A stretch of DNA of 64,000 bases, taken from assembly GCA_022578965.1 (NCBI GenBank), contig MU400562.1, positions 223,018 to 287,017 on the forward strand. The letters are read 5' to 3'. The notes below the pieces were generated by a model. That model searched no databases and was not told the origin of the DNA. It saw only the letters and a program-made list of their open reading frames with translations. This stretch comes from Xylaria sp. FL1777. Taxonomy: Eukaryota > Ascomycota > Sordariomycetes > Xylariales > Xylariaceae. A program made the position numbers and the translations under genes. Below are positions 12,989 to 23,049 of the stretch, in pieces; within the stretch, counting starts at the first letter, position 1; every line of letters starts with the position of its first letter.

Positions 12989-14398
12989 ATGAGCTAGGCT
13001 CGCTAGCATGAATTACGTGTGTGCACTGTGCATAGATGAGAATGAATGGATTAAAGCAGATAGATGGCTTACGATTAATGGGAGCGCGTAGGAGGCGCCA
13101 ACTTCATTTCTGTATGACGGGATAGATGGATGTTACGATTGTCCATGGGAGAACGAAATGCACATGTAGCATGTCTTCCGAAGGCCAAACGTCCATTGAG
13201 ACCCACGCGTTTATATAGTCATGCATCCTCATCATCATATCCGAGCGTCCTGAATTTTGATGTATATAAGTTATCTATGTATGATTAGGAACGGATAGAT
13301 ACGATACCAATTTGTATAGACCCTTTACTTTATTTTATGCTAGGAAAACTGACTATACTCACTCTTCTTATTGTTTGGGGTTCCTAGCGATGAACTTGTG
13401 GCTAGACTATAAATATATGTGTGTGTGTGTGTGTGGCGCTTGGTCGAATAGGAGTCGTCGGCCGGCATTATTCATCTCGTGCGAGAAGAAATTCGCAACT
13501 CAGAAATTGCTGAGACTATAAATCACATCCAGACTACTATCTAGGCACTGCCATGCTAGGGGTATTATAAGAGGCTGCTGACGGCGTCTTGCCAACGTTT
13601 AGGAAAGGCATCCATCTATCTATCTGACTTGGAATTTTTAATTGGTCTATCTAGCCTGCCTGTACAGAACACATTACATCCTTGACTAGGTACAGAGTTT
13701 CTATCTTGTGATGACTTACTTGGACTAGGCAGTAAGCAGGGGTTACTTCCCTCATCTCCATGTCAAACGACAGGAGTTCTACACAAAGCTGATAACACGT
13801 ATCAATCATCACCGTATTCTATAGGCCCTGGACTCTTGAAATATGAATGGGTGAGATTTTTCGTCAAGGAACCGAACCCCAACCAAGTCTAGCTATTACA
13901 TAGGCATCCCTCAATCAAGAAGGAAACCCAACCGGTCTAATGATACAAAGATAAAAACGTTAGGCCAAACCCAGCGCCTCCCAAGCAAGCAAGCCAGCAT
14001 GGCAAAACCGTCCTCGTGTTGTTGTTTTTTGTTTCATTACAGATTCAAATATCTGGATCCTAGAGAGTTATATATATGCATGAAAACTCATAGGATCCGT
14101 ACTAGATACCGTATTCAAATCCCATTCCGCCCCTTGCTTAAAGCTTATACACGTTACTTCTGGTACTAATGGTTGCGTACGTGAAGATATCTCCGTATCA
14201 GAGTGTGACTGATTCTCCCTAATCGAGAGATGAAGGAAACCCTACAGCACTGCCTAGAATACAGCAGCCGTAGGTAGGACGGTCCCATTAGATGGGGTGG
14301 ATAGATGGACAGTTCGCTCGATCGGGGGGCTAGATGGTAAAGAAAACGGGGCCCTGGGTGATTTCCCCCCCCCCTTTTCCTTTTCTTTTCGTCGGGGT
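12989..14398. other. Intergenic region between convergent genes
   Basis: The 3' ends of the AAA ATPase gene and TIM9 face each other across 1.4 kb. It contains a (TG)9 microsatellite at 13418-13435 and a run of C followed by T/C-rich sequence near 14366-14390. I see no supported gene. Confidence 0.6.
13418..13435. repeat. (TG)9 microsatellite
   Basis: Nine uninterrupted TG units lie in intergenic DNA downstream of the AAA ATPase gene. Confidence 0.95.
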
Positions 14399-15038
14399 TT
14401 ACCGCAGCTGGCCCTGTTGCTGCTGCTGTGTCATCTGGGCATTGTGCTCTTGGAAGCGCTCGCTGAGGCGCTGCGAGAGGGCCATCTGTTTCTGGACGCA
14501 GCGCGTGACGCAGCCCGACTCGCGGGTCGAAAGAGACTTGGAGGTGAAGTCGTCGATGCAGGACATGAAACAGTGGTCGACGAGGTTGCTGAAGAGCTGT
14601 GGGATTCCGAAGGAAGAAGAATTAGCAATCAGTCCGGTCTAAAGAGTGTATGTAGCCTTTTTCTTTTTCTTTTTCCTTCCCTCTTGTCTTTTTCTTTTCC
14701 GGGCTATCTATCTTGCGCAATGATTGAGCGATGACGTTGTCGTCACTGGAGCGAGCGAACGAACGAACGAAACCAGCCCGAACAGCTAGCTAGCTGAGAA
14801 GCAATAAAGAGAAATCGAGGGAGTGCGCATAGTAGCATAGGAGTAGATAGTAGGTAGTAGGTAGTAGTATCGCGGAAGACGTACGCCGAGGAATTCCTTG
14901 ACCTGGCGCTTCTGCATGCGCTGCTCCAGCTCGCGCGTCTCGGCTTGCGTAAGTCTATATACAGCGTTGGATCGAATTAGTGTTCGCAAGTTCTCTCTTT
15001 CAATTCGCGAAGGGGAAGCATAATCCATACCCATCCAT
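14399..15038 (-). CDS. TIM9: Mitochondrial intermembrane-space chaperone Tim9
   Basis: Tim9 pairs with Tim10 in the hexameric chaperone that escorts hydrophobic carrier precursors across the mitochondrial intermembrane space. The model has three exons: 15038-15031 (only 8 nt), 14954-14885 and 14596-14399. The introns are 76 nt (donor gtatgg) and 288 nt (donor gtacgt). The product is 91 residues, the usual size. It begins [16 protein letters not shown] and carries the twin CX3C motifs (CFMSC and CVTRC) that form the two disulfides, followed by a Gln-rich C-terminus. The 8-nt first exon is required to give the family start M-D-G-L-T. The gene is divergent from MRT4, with 656 bp between starts. 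Confidence 0.93.
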
Positions 15039-15694
15039 TATGTGTTTATGATCAGTTCTTATAAAAATAGCTGGCTGATGGGACGCTATCAAAGAAATCA
15101 ATGTGGTGTTAGAGGGAACTGGATCTCGTGTGACGGATACGCTATCTAAGTTAAGTACTCGTAGCAGCTGACAGGAGCTTTCTTAGAGAGGGCCCGGTAT
15201 TTCCGCCTATCGATAAGATAGCAAGATACTAAGTAGTCAAGCGATCTGCTCTCTTTCAGTCCTGATTGGATGAATACGCCCCACTATATACAGTCCAGGT
15301 ACCCTTTCGCGGGGCAGAGAAGCAGTGCGCTAAAACTGCCTGCTAATCGATTGGAATTTTTCGAATTGGGGACCAAAAAAATAACGGTATCGAAGTTGTC
15401 GATAAGACAGACGGGCTCTCTCTCTTAGGTATCTTCACTTAGACTTTCTTCTACATATCACTTGCCCACCTTGAGAATTTGGGAAGTAGAGGACCCATTG
15501 TCTATTCGAAAAGGAAAAAACAAGATATACACCCAACCAGCCGAACATAGCACGATTGTGCATCCCACCAACCTCAAGATCGAAGCGAGCCCAAAGACCG
15601 AGAGACGTAGAAAGACGGAAAAGAAAGCAAGGAAAGGAAAGGAAAGGAAAGGAAAAGAAGGAAGAAAGAGAGATAATAATAACCCGACGACAAG
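15039..15694. promoter_or_regulatory. Divergent promoter between TIM9 and MRT4
   Basis: This 656-bp region serves two divergent starts. The MRT4 side has a strongly purine-rich leader, including (GGAAA)5 at 15631-15655. I recognise no other defined site. Confidence 0.6.
15631..15655. repeat. (GGAAA)5 tract in the MRT4 leader
   Basis: Five perfect GGAAA units sit about 40 nt upstream of the MRT4 ATG, inside a longer purine-only stretch, so they probably lie in the 5' untranslated region. Confidence 0.9.
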
Positions 15695-16554
15695 ATGCCC
15701 AAGTCGAAACGAGCCAGGGTGATGCACGCCTCGTCGGTGACGAAGAAGACGCGCGAGCACAAGGAGCGGCTGTTCGAGAACGTGCGCGAGTGCATCCCGC
15801 AGTACCAGCACTGCTTCGTGCTGACCATCGACAACATGCGCAACACCTACCTCAAGGACGTGCGCCAGGAATTATCCGATAGCCGGTTGGTGGTGTTCTT
15901 CTTCTTCTCTCTCTCTCTGTATACCTACACTTACACTTACACTTACACCTACACAAAAACAGCCTCTTCTTCGGCAAGACGAAGCTCATGGCCCGCGCCC
16001 TCGGCCACACGCCCGAAGACAGCCAGGCCGACAACCTGCACCAGCTGACGCCCTACCTCAAGGGCGCCGTGGGCCTGCTGTTCACGAACCGCGAGCCGGC
16101 GTCGCTGCTGGCCTACTTCGCCGACCTGAGCCAGGTGGACTTCGCGCGGGCCGGCGCCGTGGCCACGCGCGAGTTCGTGATCCCGCGGGGCGTGGTCATG
16201 TCCACGGCCGGCGAGGTGCCCGCCGAGCACGACGTGCCCATGGGCCACACCGTCGAGCCCGAGCTGCGCCGCCTCGGCGTGCCCACGCGCATGGTCAAGG
16301 GCCGCGTCGTGCTCGAGGACGCCCCCGATAATGCCGATGCCGATGCCGATGAGGATGTCAAGCGCGGCTACGTCGTCTGTCGTCCCGGCGACGTCCTCGA
16401 CTCCCGCCAGACGAGGCTGCTGAAGCTCTTCAGCGTCTGCATGGCCGAGTTCCGCGTGCGCGTCCTCGCTTACTGGAGCGCGGCTACTACCGAGGTCACT
16501 CAGGTCGATGCCAATCCCGCCGCCGGCGACATGGAGGGTCTTGAGGACGAGTAG
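15695..16554 (+). CDS. MRT4: Ribosome assembly factor Mrt4 (uL10/P0-like)
   Basis: Mrt4 is a nucleolar paralogue of ribosomal stalk protein P0. It holds the P0 site on pre-60S particles until it is exchanged. The exons are 15695-15885 and 15963-16554, giving 260 residues. The N-terminus [20 protein letters not shown] and the segment [16 protein letters not shown], which spans the splice join, are typical of the family. The acidic P-protein tail of P0 is absent, as expected, and the protein ends in a short acidic segment. The 77-nt intron has an unusual donor, GTTGGT, and carries CT and TTACAC microsatellites before its acceptor. I chose it because only this donor keeps frame and gives the conserved R-L-F-F-G. 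The coding sequence is GC-rich. It is convergent with U1-70K. Confidence 0.92.
15907..15950. repeat. CT and TTACAC microsatellites inside the MRT4 intron
   Basis: A CT-dinucleotide run is followed by repeated TTACAC units (about 15929-15948). They fill most of the intron just upstream of its acceptor and form a long pyrimidine-biased tract. Confidence 0.85.
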
Positions 16555-17618
16555 ACGAGGAACCAACCCCACAACTCCACCACACATCTACCCGTTTTCA
16601 CTGCTTTATTTTTTGTGGTTTTCTTTTTTTTTTCCAAATCTCGTGTTCGGGTCGGCTTCTTTTCGGGTTGGGTCGTGTTTTGTATGCATCATCTCCATGG
16701 CGATACCACTGGTTGCGGGCGTTCGTGGTAGGCGGTTAAGAGAAAAGTGAAAAAGAGTATATATTGAGACGATACGGACAGTCATGATCTTGCAATGAAC
16801 AATACATTTCTACTTGTCTACCTCGTAATCATGGATCATGGGCACTGTCTCCTGAGTAGTGAAACCCTTCATTCATATGCTTCGAGGTTTCCAAGTTGGG
16901 ATTGACTCACCTTGTAATAATAAACGGTGGTGATACTAATACGTCGTATCTCGTCTGGGGATTAGCACTCAAGATATCAACTACGAAAGCCTTTCATTAG
17001 GGGCTACACTATGGTCAAATTGCATCTAGAATCAAAGGGTATAATGGCGTATAGTCGGAGCAGATCTTTCGACATCACAAGAGGCCGAAGTCCAAGCCGA
17101 ACGAATGATAATTGGATGTCGCAACTGCGAACAATTCATAGTGAAGTATTGAATGCATATGAGCGTTTGGATTCAGTGTGCTTAACTGTGTGAGTAAGGC
17201 GGGGAAATCCTTTTTTATATAGTACATGAGAACTGTCATTACCTTTCCTGCGCTGGGAGGGATAACAAGCTCTCTAGCTTGCTGGGATTACGGCCGGATG
17301 GTCATGGCCCTGCTGTTATTGTCCCGGGATCCTAGGTAGTCGATTCAGATCAGGCTGCTTATACGGAGCAAGTCCCATCGTCTTTACCTTGAGGGTTTTG
17401 GGTATTATACTGATACAAATAGGCTTGCTGTTGTTGAGTTGTCGTCGGACGGACCACTTGCTGCTTTTTCTCATTCTTCTTTCTTCGTCTTACCCTTGCT
17501 TACCCTTGGTGACAAAAGGCAGGGAGAAGAATGAAAAGTCGGAATAGCAATTGCGGAAAACGGGAAGATTTGCACATACCCACCAAGACAACGATGTGAT
17601 GTCTCGATAAGAGGTGAC
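16555..17618. other. Intergenic region between convergent MRT4 and U1-70K
   Basis: About 1.06 kb lie between two 3' ends. A T-rich stretch follows the MRT4 stop (16600-16640) and is probably its 3' untranslated region. A short ORF at 17011-17193 (+) has a few SR/RS-like residues, but nothing else supports it as a gene. Confidence 0.55.
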
Positions 17619-19125
17619 TTAGTAACGGCGGAGCTTTCGGGGATCCTCGTAGCCGCCTTCGTACCCACGCTTCCGGTTGTCGTCATCTCTGGAGCGGTCG
17701 TTGTCGCGGTATTCGCGCCGGTCACGGACAGGCTCGAAGTTAGCGCCTGTTCGTCTATCTCGGTCGTATCGCGACGGGGGCCCACCAGATCTGTCATCAT
17801 ATGAGCGGGAACCAGCGCGTACGGGATACCCACCACCGACGAGTCGGTCACTGCGGTCACTGCGGTCACGATCACGATCACGATCACCCCCAAACCGACT
17901 ATCAGAGCCCGGTCCAGCTGGGGCGTTAGGGGGAGCATAGCCGTTTTGTTGGCCAAAGCCACGATCACGGCCGCCACCACCACCACCACCAAAGCCACCG
18001 CCGCCGCCGCCTCGAAATCCTCGATCTTGACCGCGGAATCCTCCTCCCCCTCCTCCACGGCCGCGACCCCCTTGGAATCCGCCCCGGAAGCCATCGCGCC
18101 CGCCAAAACCTCCACCAAAGCTACCAGGGCCGGTGGGTCGAGGCGGTGCCGCCTTGGTATAGCCTCGGCCACCCAGGCCGCCGCCCAGCCGTCTTGGCTT
18201 CCATCCCTTGACTGTTCGGCCTCTTTCAACATCTACCTTGATTCGGCGGTCTTTGATACGAATACCATCACAACCATCTAAAGCAGCTAGTCACACGTGC
18301 GCAGCAACGCGCGTTTGTCAGTCAAGCCCAAAAAAAGATTCATACCTTCATGTCTACGCAAGAGGGAAACGGGGAGGGAGAGATAGGCAAGCTTGAGGGC
18401 CGGATCTCGAGTGAGAGACATGTATATGAAGATCCTGTGGATCGGTGAAGGCGGTCTGGAAGGAATTTAATGGCATCATTACCTCTCATGTCTTTCTCAC
18501 GATCAAATACAACGAAAGCATATCCTCGGTGGGGCTTCTTCTTCTTGTTGGGCCGCTCGTGCGCATGGGTATCCGTGATGATGCGGATCTGGAGCTACGT
18601 CAGTAATTGCGTTCTAGAACAAGCACGAGGTGGAATGGCGAGGCTTACGCGTTCAATAGGCCCAAAGCGACCAAACTCCTTCTCGAGGTCACTCTCATTC
18701 GCATCGTAGCTTAGTCGCGCGACGATCAACGTCTTGAACGGGTCGCCGCGAACGTTGGCATCATCGGCGGGGTTATCTGTCACAAACAAGCAGAGTCAGC
18801 ATGGACGAGGCGAGTATGGTGCTGTGAAGCATCAGGTAACGATGACAGGAGAAGAGAACTCACAGTTCTTGGGGCCCTCCGCCAACAGGTTCTCCTGCTG
18901 CTGCTGCTTCTCCAGCTTCTTGCGATCGCGGGCCTGCAGCCAGCTCTCGGTGGGCACATGGCCGTCCTGGTCCTTGTACGCGGCGAGGTGCGGGAGGTAT
19001 TCGGCGAGGCCGTTGATCTTGTTGGTCCTCCGCTCCTCGGGCGCGTGGTCGGGCGCAGGCAGCCATCGCAATGGAGGTCGCGGCGCGAACAGCGCCAGCA
19101 GGTTGGGTGGGAGCTTGTCCGTCAT
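17619..19125 (-). CDS. U1 small nuclear ribonucleoprotein 70 kDa (U1-70K)
   Basis: This spliceosomal protein binds stem-loop I of U1 snRNA during 5' splice-site recognition. It has four exons: 19125-18864, 18776-18649, 18594-18483 and 18286-17619. The introns are 87, 54 and 196 nt with donors gtgagt, gtaagc and gtaatg. The product is about 389 residues. The N-terminal U1-70K domain (about 1-90, starting [19 protein letters not shown]) is followed by an RRM with RNP2 TLIVARLSY and RNP1 RGYAFVVF. A Gly/Arg-rich RGG tail and an Arg/Asp-rich end close the protein, which finishes at RKLRRY. The 54-nt intron would add a stop in frame if retained. The start is divergent from mL43, 414 bp away. Confidence 0.95.
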
Positions 19126-19539
19126 CCTCTATCTGGGCAACTCGATGTCGCCGGCCGTGGAGATGTCGAGATAAAATATACTACTATCTGATGTGACAAC
19201 TCGCATATCATGCAACGCGCTAGGACTCGAGTTGGTCAAAGGAGACGGGGACTTGGATGAAAGGGACGGAATAGGTGTCGCGTTTTTGGAGACCGACCAA
19301 GAAATTCTTGTTACCAGTACCTTCACGTAGTAGGCAGTTTGCTTTTAGCCAATTGTTATGCTCCATAACTGCATTAGCTCAGTTGCTCCTTCGGATAAGT
19401 ACATAATGCAATTAGGTAGGTAAGTACCTGCCTTAACACTAGCGCCGATTGTTCGTGGACTCTTGAAGCTTCCCTAAAATTTCCCGACAAGACAACAACA
19501 TCTGTCGTATTTCCATTTGCCGGATATCAGATCATAACC
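19126..19539. promoter_or_regulatory. Divergent promoter between U1-70K and mL43
   Basis: This compact 414-bp region is shared by two divergent genes. It contains imperfect TAGGTAGGTAAGTACC words near 19410-19430. I identify no TATA box. Confidence 0.6.
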
Positions 19540-20082
19540 ATGACGATAAGGGCACTGGAAAGGGTTTCTTTTGGCCAGGTATGTGATGATCTGCCCAAAA
19601 TATCCTGCTATGCGACCAAGGTCCCGTACTGCCGACTAACGATGCGACCAGAATGGCATCGGTGCCTTCATCCTGCAATGCAAGAGGATGGACATTCATT
19701 ATTGCAATCAATCTGGAAGCTCGCGAGGAATGAAGTAAGGAAGAACCGAGGACGAACCATCTCGAACCAAGAGCGCTAACAATATGCCAGCGCTTTCATC
19801 AAGTCCCAGCTATCCAAATTCGCCTCATTAAATCCCCAGATCGAATTCACCGTATCTCCCCGGCCGCGGAAACACCCCGTCCTCATTGGCCATTATATCA
19901 ATGGCAAGGAAAAGTCAATCTGCGTTAGAAATATGGATTCGTTACAGGTTTTAAAGAAGGCCGAATTGCTCCGCGACGCTAACGGAGAAAAGGTCAAGAG
20001 AGTCAACAAGCCAATCACAAGTATAAACGAAAGTGTGCGTGGTGTCTGGAGTCCCTACCATGGCCATGGTATGCAGGTATAG
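19540..20082 (+). CDS. MRPL51: Mitochondrial large ribosomal subunit protein mL43 (L51/S25/CI-B8 family)
   Basis: This is a small protein of the mitochondrial 54S/large subunit with the thioredoxin-like L51/S25/CI-B8 fold. It has three exons: 19540-19578, 19652-19734 and 19791-20082. The introns are 73 nt (gtatgt, branch gactaac) and 56 nt (gtaagg, branch gctaac). The product is 137 residues. Joined segments read GQ-NGIGAFILQCKRM and RGM-NAFIKSQLSKFA, then PQIEFTVSPRPRKHPVLIG, which fits the family well. It ends YHGHGMQV. It is convergent with TPI, 358 bp away. Confidence 0.93.
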
Positions 20083-20440
20083 AGAACATTGTTGTGAAGG
20101 AGGGGGAATGTTATTGTGTGTATGACTACGCGTTGGATATCACAGCCCGGCAAGACCTTGAACTGTGTAATAAAGGATTCCGCGCACGTATATCACTATT
20201 ATCACAAGCTCAAAAGCATTACGAAGAAATTATGGGTGATTTCTGGGTGATTTCTTTAACTTTTATTCCTATACCTGTCTAGTGCAATCTCGTCATGTTC
20301 TGATTTTCAGGTAGAAGGGAGAGAGGACCGTGTGCATGGCTTTTAATTGCTACATGGAGTTCAGACTTGATACAGCAACAGGCACGCCTTATCCCGCCAT
20401 ATAGCCTTGAGAAGAGTCTTTCATCTTTCTCTCTATCTCT
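20083..20440. other. Short spacer between mL43 and TPI 3' ends
   Basis: These 358 bp between convergent genes presumably hold both 3' untranslated regions. I see nothing else. The short ORF at 20094-20282 has no recognisable motif. Confidence 0.6.
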
Positions 20441-21425
20441 TTACAACTTGCTGTTGATGATGTCGACAACTAATTTGAACTGATTAGCATGGCAAAGTTG
20501 GATGAAGTTATAGAACTGGATAGACTCACAAGCAGGCTTCAAACTGGCACCGCCAACCAAGAAGCCGTCGATGTCTTTCTCTTTGCTGAGCTCCTTGGAG
20601 TTCTTCTCGCTAACACTGCCACCATACAAGATCCGGGTCTCATCAGCGACGGACTGGCTGACATTCTTGGCCAACCATTCGCGGATAGAGGCGTGGACCT
20701 CCTGGGCCTGCTGGGTAGTGGCGACCTTGCCGGTACCGATAGCCCAGATGGGCTCGTAGGCGATGACAATCTTGCTCCAGTCGGAGATCTTGGCCTTGAG
20801 GGCGGCAAGCTGCTTAGCGATTACGTCGAGAGTTTGGCCGGCCTCGCGCTGCTCGAGACTCTCGCCACAGCACCATATGACGCTAATGCCATTCTCGGTG
20901 GCATACTTGGTCTTGGCGGCCACGATCTCGTCGCTCTCGCCGAGGAGAGTTCGCCGTTCCGAGTGGCCCAGGATAGTCCAGTCGATGCCGCTGTCCTTCA
21001 GGTGCTGGACGGAGATCTCGCCGGTGAAGGCGCCGTTGGGCTTGTCGAAGACATTCTGAGCGGCGACGCCAATCTCCTTCTTCGCTCTCTCGCGAACGAG
21101 TAGGAGGTAGAGGGCAGGAGGGGCAATGACGGTCTCTAGCATTGTTCAACATGGCGTCAGTGGTCACACGTCCGGCACAGGCTATAATTCTGACTATAAC
21201 TCTGAGGCACGTCTTACCAACATTAGGGTCGAGTTGGGCCTTGTTGAGGTTGTCGACAATCTCGGTGATGGACGAGATGGACCCGTTCCTTGCACATTCC
21301 AATTGGATTAGCTAGTAGTCATTGTGATTTCTGGTTGTAGTAGAGAGATTTTCTCTGATTAGGCAAGCAAAGAAGACATTGCCTCACATCTTGAAGTTGC
21401 CGCCGACGAAGAACTTGCGCGCCAT
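20441..21425 (-). CDS. TPI1: Triosephosphate isomerase
   Basis: This glycolytic enzyme interconverts dihydroxyacetone phosphate and glyceraldehyde 3-phosphate. It has four exons: 21425-21388, 21288-21218, 21135-20530 and 20469-20441. The introns are 99, 82 and 60 nt. The product is 247 residues, the normal length. The active site is complete: Asn10-Lys12 in GGNFKMN, His94 in ILGHSERR and Glu164 in AYEPIWAIGTG. The phosphate loop is in LYGGSV and GFLVGGASLKPA. The last intron (gtgagt, branch tgctaat, acceptor ttag) is a multiple of three with no stop, so an ORF caller reads through it. Splicing restores the conserved ending SLKPA-FVDIINSKL, which is why I removed it. Confidence 0.97.
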
Positions 21426-23049
21426 TTTGAATGATAGCTCGATCAGTCGATACTGCTGAGAGTGTGGGGGTGGAGTTTACAGGTTGTCCTAGGACTTCTT
21501 TTTGGGGGGGATCACTAGACCTGTCAAGAGAAAGTGGGATCTAGGAAAAGAATATACGTTGTTCAAACTAGCCTACCCAGGTAGCGAGAGCTCCAAGGAC
21601 GGAAGAAGAAGCAGGTAAGAAGGTGAGGGAGTAAGTATTTGCTCGGAATCGAGATGACGTTCGATGGTTCGCAACAAAAAATGGCGGGGTCCGGCTTCTG
21701 ACGAGCTACCAGGCTTTTTGGAGCTCCGTAACCCCGCCAAAAGGTCCCCAAAAGTCGCGCTCCAATATGCATGTCTAGCCCTGCGCGAAAAAGACTCGCG
21801 CCCTCACCAGATCTTTACCTACCTAGGTACATTATCTAGTACCTAGGTAGCTTAGGTAAACTCTCTTAGTTGATATTTTTATTTAGTTCTTCATTTTAGT
21901 AAACACAATTATCCAACTTATGTAATGTTCCTTTCCCTACTACGCCTTGCATGAAATTGAGGGTGAGAGAATGCATATATATCTTCTGTAAAATATATCC
22001 GAGCGCAATACGATTATTACAATGCTCTTTATGCGACTGGGTAAGCACCACAACACCGGTAATCATTAGCTGGTCTAGACTTGACTTTCTAACAATTCGT
22101 GTGTTCCAAGGTTGATTGGAGAGAGGAGATGAACAATATGTATTAAGGTACAATAGTTAAAACTTAGGAAACAGAATAATCATAGGGTAATCATAACCTA
22201 CCTTGTTACTCGGTCATGGCTTTATATAAACTTAATCATACGATTGTGGTTCCAATGACCGACCGACTGCACATGTGCATGAGAACCCCTGAACGTGAAG
22301 TGCATGGCTGGTGTAAAGTATACCTATCTAGCATTCCTTGAGACGCCAAGGGAAAAGCGCCCCTTTTTACCACAGTCCCGATGGACTCTGGAATCGTGTT
22401 AGGGGTTCCAAAGGATACAGCATGAGACCCTTTGGAATTCTACATATAGGCACAAAATGCGACATGTCCCCCCTTCATTGTGACTTGGAGAAAATATCAA
22501 CTGCTCTAAAATTTTCCAAGACCGTCTACGCCTAGGGTTTCAGGTATTTACATAACTGCCGGATGTAGAAACATCGACAACCCGAAAGGAAAGCGCAAGA
22601 TGGATGTCATTGAGTCGACGGCAATCAACCTGGGCGTTGCGGACGACGAGTTGCATGTTCTCTCGCGAGAGAAGACGAAAAGGGGGTTTCCTTCTCAGTA
22701 ATTTAATACGATGGGTTGTCTAGACTACTTGCAAAGTTTCCAGATATAGTAAGCGGACACAGAGAGGCGAATATGACAGAGGTTCGTGATATTGAAGGGG
22801 TCATGAAGTTCGTATTGAGGATAATTTTAACTGCCGGAGGATAAGAATATGAAAAGCGAGTGGGACTCATAAGGTAAAGAGTACGGCTGGGGTTAACATA
22901 AGTGATCGTGATTCTCTAATATCTAATCAGGAAGTAAAGCGAGTGATAGACATTTATAGGTAGGTGTGAGTTTGAATAATCATTTATCTGGGTATTTAGA
23001 GAACTCCATCTTGATTGGATTTCATTAATTGTGTGATATATATGGTTAT
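21426..23049. other. Intergenic region upstream of TPI and downstream of UTP10
   Basis: About 1.6 kb. The part nearest TPI is its promoter. Two exact copies of the TACCTAGGTA palindrome lie 20 nt apart at 21820-21829 and 21840-21849. The rest, 21860-23040, is AT-leaning and shows no supported gene. Confidence 0.6.

Noticed and set aside
12411..12992. Arg/Ala-rich ORFs over the last exon of the AAA ATPase gene
   Set aside because: They have no family resemblance and mirror a GC-rich coding exon.
17011..17193. 60-codon ORF with a few RS dipeptides
   Set aside because: It is short, isolated between two 3' ends, and has no splice partner or recognised domain.
17471..18232. 253-codon ORF antisense-frame to the U1-70K RGG tail
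   Set aside because: It is a shifted reading of the Gly/Arg-rich tail of U1-70K; simple repeats keep several frames open.
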